Shown here: positions 60,240 through 64,000 of the stretch, piece after piece
Layout of the letters: every line of letters begins with the position of its first letter
Position numbering within the stretch: position 1 is the first letter of the stretch
Origin: Siphonodentalium dalli
Lineage: Eukaryota > Mollusca > Scaphopoda > Gadilida > Siphonodentaliidae
NCBI GenBank assembly: GCA_032622095.1
Contig: CP136067.1
Span: 74,238,705-74,302,704, forward strand
Direction of reading: 5' to 3'
DNA length: 64,000 nt
Program-made: the position numbers and the translations under genes
Notes under the pieces: model-generated
The model's database searches: none
Told to the model about the DNA's origin: nothing
What the model saw: only the letters and a program-made list of their open reading frames with translations

Positions 60240-60308
60240 GGCTTTGGTAGTTTTATATACCTTTTTCATGAAAATTTTATGAAAAAGGTATATAAAACTA
60301 CCAAAGCC
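60240..60308. repeat. Perfect 30-bp-arm hairpin in kinase intron 1
   Basis: The left arm 60240-60269 (GGCTTTGGTAGTTTTATATA ...) and the right arm 60279-60308 are exact reverse complements around a 9-nt loop (GAAAATTTT). It lies 51 bp after the exon 1 donor, so it would form a strong stem in the pre-mRNA. Confidence 0.95.
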
Positions 60309-60406
60309 TGTGCTTTGACTGAAGGAATCCGATCTTCGATTTTGAAGATCCCTCAAATATTGCCGAGTGTCTGAGCCTAGTACGGGACTAGTGTCTTACC
60401 TATGGA

Positions 60407-61144
60407 GTATGGGAGGCCCTTTTCACATTTATTATTTATTTACGCTTAAGCGCAAATAAAAATTAATATTCATTGATTCCCCCCTGAATTAATTTTAAAT
60501 GGCACAGGCTTAAACACATCAGTGATTCACTCAAGTCTATATAGGCCCACCATATGAGGGAAGCAATCCCCCAGTAAACCCTAGATCCCTTTTATGACAT
60601 GGAAATGGTATAGATCTGTGCAGGATATGTCTCATTTATAAAATATACTTGATCTCTGTGATGGAGACACACATTCTTGGGGACAGGGATGCTGATAATA
60701 GGTTTTTTTTTCCGCCTATTTCAAGTCAATAAGTACACCATATGTGGAAGCAAGCCCCCCCCCCCCCCCCCCCCGGTAACCCCTAATTCCCTTTTTATGG
60801 CCATGGAACTGGTATATATCTGTGCAGGAGATATCCCTTTAATAAAATATACTAGAGCTCTGGGAGTGAGACACCAATTCCTGGGACACCAGGGACAGAG
60901 ATGCTGATATGCATATGGAAATATGTTTTTTCTTCAACTTCGAGTCTGTATGGGGCTATTACTATGGGCCCATCATAATATACTATGAGATAGACTCAAT
61001 CATTTACAATCAGAGGGAAGGAAGGTAGTGTTAGGTATTTGCGCTTAAGCGCAAATGATTTGCACTTAAGCGCAAATAAATTGATAGACACATATTTGCG
61101 CTTAAGCGCAAATAAATAATAAATGTGAAAAGGGCCTCCCATAC
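60407..61144. mobile_element. 738-bp element with 52-bp TIRs (F6)
   Basis: Left arm 60407-60458 (GTATGGGAGGCCCTTTTCAC ...) and right arm 61093-61144 are inverted with one mismatch in 52. The inner end of each arm contains the GCGCTTAAGCGC palindrome. The interior holds two direct copies of a roughly 160-bp segment (60540-60698 and 60730-60917: CACCATATG, TCTGTGCAGGA, GGGACAG(G)GATGCTGATA) with a poly-C run at 60756-60774. No coding potential. Confidence 0.7.
61037..61106. repeat. Cluster of TTGCGCTTAAGCGCAA palindromes
   Basis: Three palindromes, TTTGCGCTTAAGCGCAAA (61038-61055), TTTGCACTTAAGCGCAAA and TTTGCGCTTAAGCGCAAA, occur in 70 bp at the right end of the F6 element. They are the same motif as the array at 62950-63460. 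Confidence 0.8.
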
Positions 61145-62510
61145 TTACCTGGCTCAGACCACAGGAGTTTGTCAGAATGATAATAAATAATAGTAATAAT
61201 AAATATATACAATTAGAAACAGTATTCAGTAATAAAAGACTAGGATAGAAAAAAGGGGATTAGTGATTTGACCTATAAATGTTTTATTTATAACTATTTG
61301 ACTCGAAAATAGGAAACGGTAAACACTTTATCGATCGTTGCGATCTTCAGATAGATTGCTATTAAGACTACGGTACGTATTATAATTTATACAACAATCT
61401 GACCGCATGTAAGTTGTAACTTACATTTAGCTTCCCATTGACTATATCACATATGTTCTCTTTATATCACCGTGACGGCAGGTTTCATTTGCGAAGCGTT
61501 TTCTGTCGTCTCTGTGAAGGTGCCGCGTGATGGTGTCTCTGTGGTTCCGTCAAATTTATCAACTCTCTGGAGGAATCTCTTTGCAACAGTGCTCTGAATA
61601 TTTCGACCCAATCTTGGAAATGTTACTGACACTGTTGCTCTTTTTCTCATCCCGATATAACAGTGTTGTGTTACAAATTTTACCAATTAATGCTGTTACG
61701 ATCGACACGTATTATTAACTCTTAAATCACGAAGATAATTGTGCATCATATCCACCAATAACGTACCACTGTGGAGTATATGCTCCTCGAAATCTCATTC
61801 TGCCCGAGCAAAATTCCGATTACGAGCGGTATAAGTTCCGATTCCGCGAACCATGTTTACTAATTGGTGTATATCGAGGGAGCAACTCATGGGATAACAC
61901 ATTCAAATGTTAGGATTTGTTTCTAAGGTATTCTACTCTTCACTTACTTATTCTTTAGTCCCATATATATTACGCTGAACTAAATTACAAGGGTTGCTCA
62001 CTAAAATCCACACACACAGAAGAAAAGTATGGTGTACAAATGTGAATTTCGAAGGGAAAAAGACGATGTTTTGTAGAACAAATTGCTTACGTGTATCCGC
62101 AAACAACCCTTCATTACTTTAAATACCAGTTTATAAAAATACCCGATTTTAGCATGACATGTTGCCTTAAAAGTAACCCTGCCATACGTTCCGATTCTGT
62201 TATTGGAGTATTCCAATTCACGACACACACATTTTCAGCATTCCGATTCCTGACATGGTTAAATGTTTACCGCAATCCAGTTAATTGAAGTTAATTGCTT
62301 CATTTTGCTGGCTCCACGGCGGTTCTACATGACTGTAAATTGTCCGATAATGATTACCTAAGTAGAATGAATTAGTAACTTATACTACAACATATCTACA
62401 ACGTCACTGGTGTTGATTTTGATGCGATGTTTTTTTTTATTTTCCTATAATATCTTGAGGTACTTAAAAAGACCAAACATACAAATTGACATTTATAAAT
62501 AATTGTGCGT
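61145..62510. other. Kinase intron 1 sequence, no feature seen
   Basis: AT-rich sequence with short frames only. I searched for the expected second kinase exon (FTDGITNK) and did not find it here or up to 64000. Confidence 0.5.
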
Positions 62511-62511
62511 G

Positions 62512-62960
62512 AAGGTACTCAATCCGATTCGATGGTCCCCATATCATCAGATTCCAACAACAACAACGTTTTCTAAATGCTGCTCCAGTTATCAGAATCG
62601 ATTAATTGCCCAAAAAAAATAAACCAGTCAACTATAGTACAAAATTGCCCAAAACCTCTTATTTATCAACATTTTGTTCAATGAAATTTTGACGGTTTGT
62701 CAATTATTTCACACAAAAAGCCACTTTATTTTAGAGTTATCCATCTTGATCCGCAATTTGATCCGAGATCGTCTTCTCATCGACCTTTTACTGGGCCACT
62801 AAAAATTATCGGTGGTAAAAAATAATAAATTTCAAAAATCGATATTTGATCACTCTGAACTTTGATGGGTGGGTTTCTCGACTCTAATCAAATATTTTTG
62901 ACCATGGAAGCCTAGGAAATAGTAACTGTATGAGCGTTAATTCCGACTATGCACCTTTAA
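62512..62960. mobile_element. Palindromic TTAA MITE, family F1, diverged copy
   Basis: GAAGGTACTCAATCCGATTC at the left, with GACTATGCACCTTTAA at the right. It shares CCAACAACAACAA, TTTAGAGTTATCCATC and AATCAAATATTTTTGACC with other copies. The flanks (AATTGTGC on the left, GCACAATAAGG on the right) are the two halves of one TTAAGCGC-type palindrome. Confidence 0.7.
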
Positions 62961-63460
62961 GCACAATAAGGAATCTCTAATTGCGTTTAAGCGCAATTTA
63001 GGGGAAGATCTAATTGCGCTTAACCCTTTGAGTGCCAGGCCCGATTTTTGTATCAACCCATATACCCTGTACCAATGCATTCTCTTATATATGCGAGTCG
63101 ACCATAGGTCGCCTCGCATATATAAGAGAATGCATTGGCCTAACAAATTTATTTTCTTTTACAATTTTAATATATTTTATTATATTCTTTAACAGACTTA
63201 TTGTGTAGGTTTAGGGCCGATAATATCGGCCCCTGGCACTCAAAGGGTTAAGCGCAATAAGGAAATATCTAATTGCGCTTAAGCGAATATTTTATTGCGT
63301 TTAAGCGCAATAAGGCATATCTTATTGATCTTATAAGCACAAAAAGGAATCTCCAATAAAAGCGCAATAAGGAATATTATTACTGCGCTTAAGTGCAATA
63401 TGAGCAAATTGGGCTTAAGTGGAATTCAAAATCTTCCTTAATGCGCTTAAGCACAATTAG
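62957..63460. repeat. Array of ATTGCGCTTAAGCGCAAT palindromes
   Basis: At least eight intact or mutated copies (for example 62988-62998, 63014-63023 plus 63248-63258, 63271-63285, 63295-63311, 63386-63400, 63441-63455), separated by 20-40 bp spacers with AAGGAATATCTAA-like sequence. It is interrupted by an F2 MITE. Confidence 0.75.
63020..63251. mobile_element. MITE, family F2, inserted in the palindrome array
   Basis: TTAACCCTTTGAGTGCCAGG at the left and CCTGGCACTCAAAGGGTTAA at the right are perfect 20-bp TIRs including TTAA. The core is a hairpin (ATGCATTCTCTTATATATGC, GAGTCGACC and its complement, 63076-63139). The flanks read ATTGCGC and GCGCAATAAGG. Confidence 0.85.
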
Positions 63461-63600
63461 CCACATTACATAAACACTAATTCAAATGGTGTAGTCCAGA
63501 GTGCAATGGGTGAAGTTTATTTGTGACCTGGTGACTGTCCACGCGTAGGCCAATACAGATTCTACTATTTGCACAGAGGGGTGATCTCATGATGGAGATA

Positions 63601-64000
63601 TTAAAGGTACTCAATCCGTAAAGATGGTCCCCATCTCAACAGATTCCAACAACAACAATCCGATCAGATGGTCCTATATTACTATTTCTTTGGCTTTGGG
63701 GGTAAAAAATATTTGATTCGAGTCGAGGAACCCATCAAACAAAGCTCAGAGTTATTAGATATTGATTTTTGAAATTTGTTATGTTCACGAGATGAGTACT
63801 AATAACTGCCGTAATCTGCTCTGGATGTGTACTCCAAATCTATTCAAACAGACAAGGATGGATAACTCTAAAATCAAGTGGTAATTTTAACGCAATTTTG
63901 ACTGAGTTCTGGGCCAGATAGTATTCCCGATAATGAAAAATAATAGATTTCTAAAATCGATATCTAACAAATCTGAGCTTTGATGGGTGACTTCCTCGAC
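63601..64000 (-). mobile_element. Palindromic TTAA MITE, family F1, cut by the window edge
   Basis: Starts TTAAAGGTACTCAATCCGTA and follows copies 2 and 3 of the cluster in order and orientation. About 90 bp of the element should lie beyond 64000. Confidence 0.8.

Noticed and set aside
60189-60374. Extension of the kinase exon past 60188
   Set aside because: The frame runs straight through the perfect hairpin (arms translated in both directions), and the family sequence expected after IKIK (FTDGITNK) is missing, so the GTACTG donor at 60189 is preferred.

Overview
This is animal nuclear DNA: AT-rich, intron-rich and densely packed with repeats. It holds no long reading frames and no bacterial-type operons. 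Two protein-coding genes can be recognised, both on the + strand. The first is the 3' half of a RIPOR/FAM65-type gene (RHO family interacting cell polarization regulator). Eight exons between 754 and 26749 splice in perfect frame into the last 369 residues. The 5' part of this gene lies left of the window. The second is the first coding exon (60057-60188) of an ethanolamine kinase gene, whose remaining exons lie beyond the right edge. The repeat families (hairpin-headed elements beginning TTTTAGCTCACCTGAG, TTAA-flanked MITEs, short Helitron-like elements) look like those of marine invertebrates, most probably a lophotrochozoan such as a mollusc. That taxonomic guess is an inference with low confidence.

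Layout. 1-26749: RIPOR-like exons separated by introns of 216 bp to 11 kb. The introns are filled with MITEs, a 301-bp higher-order minisatellite, a 2.8-kb element with 47-bp terminal inverted repeats, a tRNA-derived SINE, and degenerate tandem blocks. 26750-59945: about 33 kb in which I see no convincing exon. It contains several TIR-bounded elements, a cluster of three palindromic TTAA MITEs (47605-49121), a predicted three-way-junction DNA structure (49650-49712), and a nest of Helitron-like elements (53269-57595) with two other MITEs inserted in and beside it. It also contains a 0.65-kb duplication and a block of ATTAATGG-type repeats. 60057-64000: ethanolamine kinase exon 1 and the start of its intron 1. 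That intron carries a perfect 30-bp-arm hairpin, a 738-bp element with 52-bp TIRs, and a run of TTGCGCTTAAGCGCAA palindromes into which two unrelated MITE families have inserted at the central TTAA.

The two genes have no evident functional link. One encodes a Rho-binding polarity and cytoskeleton regulator, the other the first enzyme of the CDP-ethanolamine pathway. The main biology of the window is its mobile DNA: at least six structurally distinct non-autonomous families, several with filled and empty sites visible in the same 64 kb. No transposase or reverse transcriptase gene was recognised.
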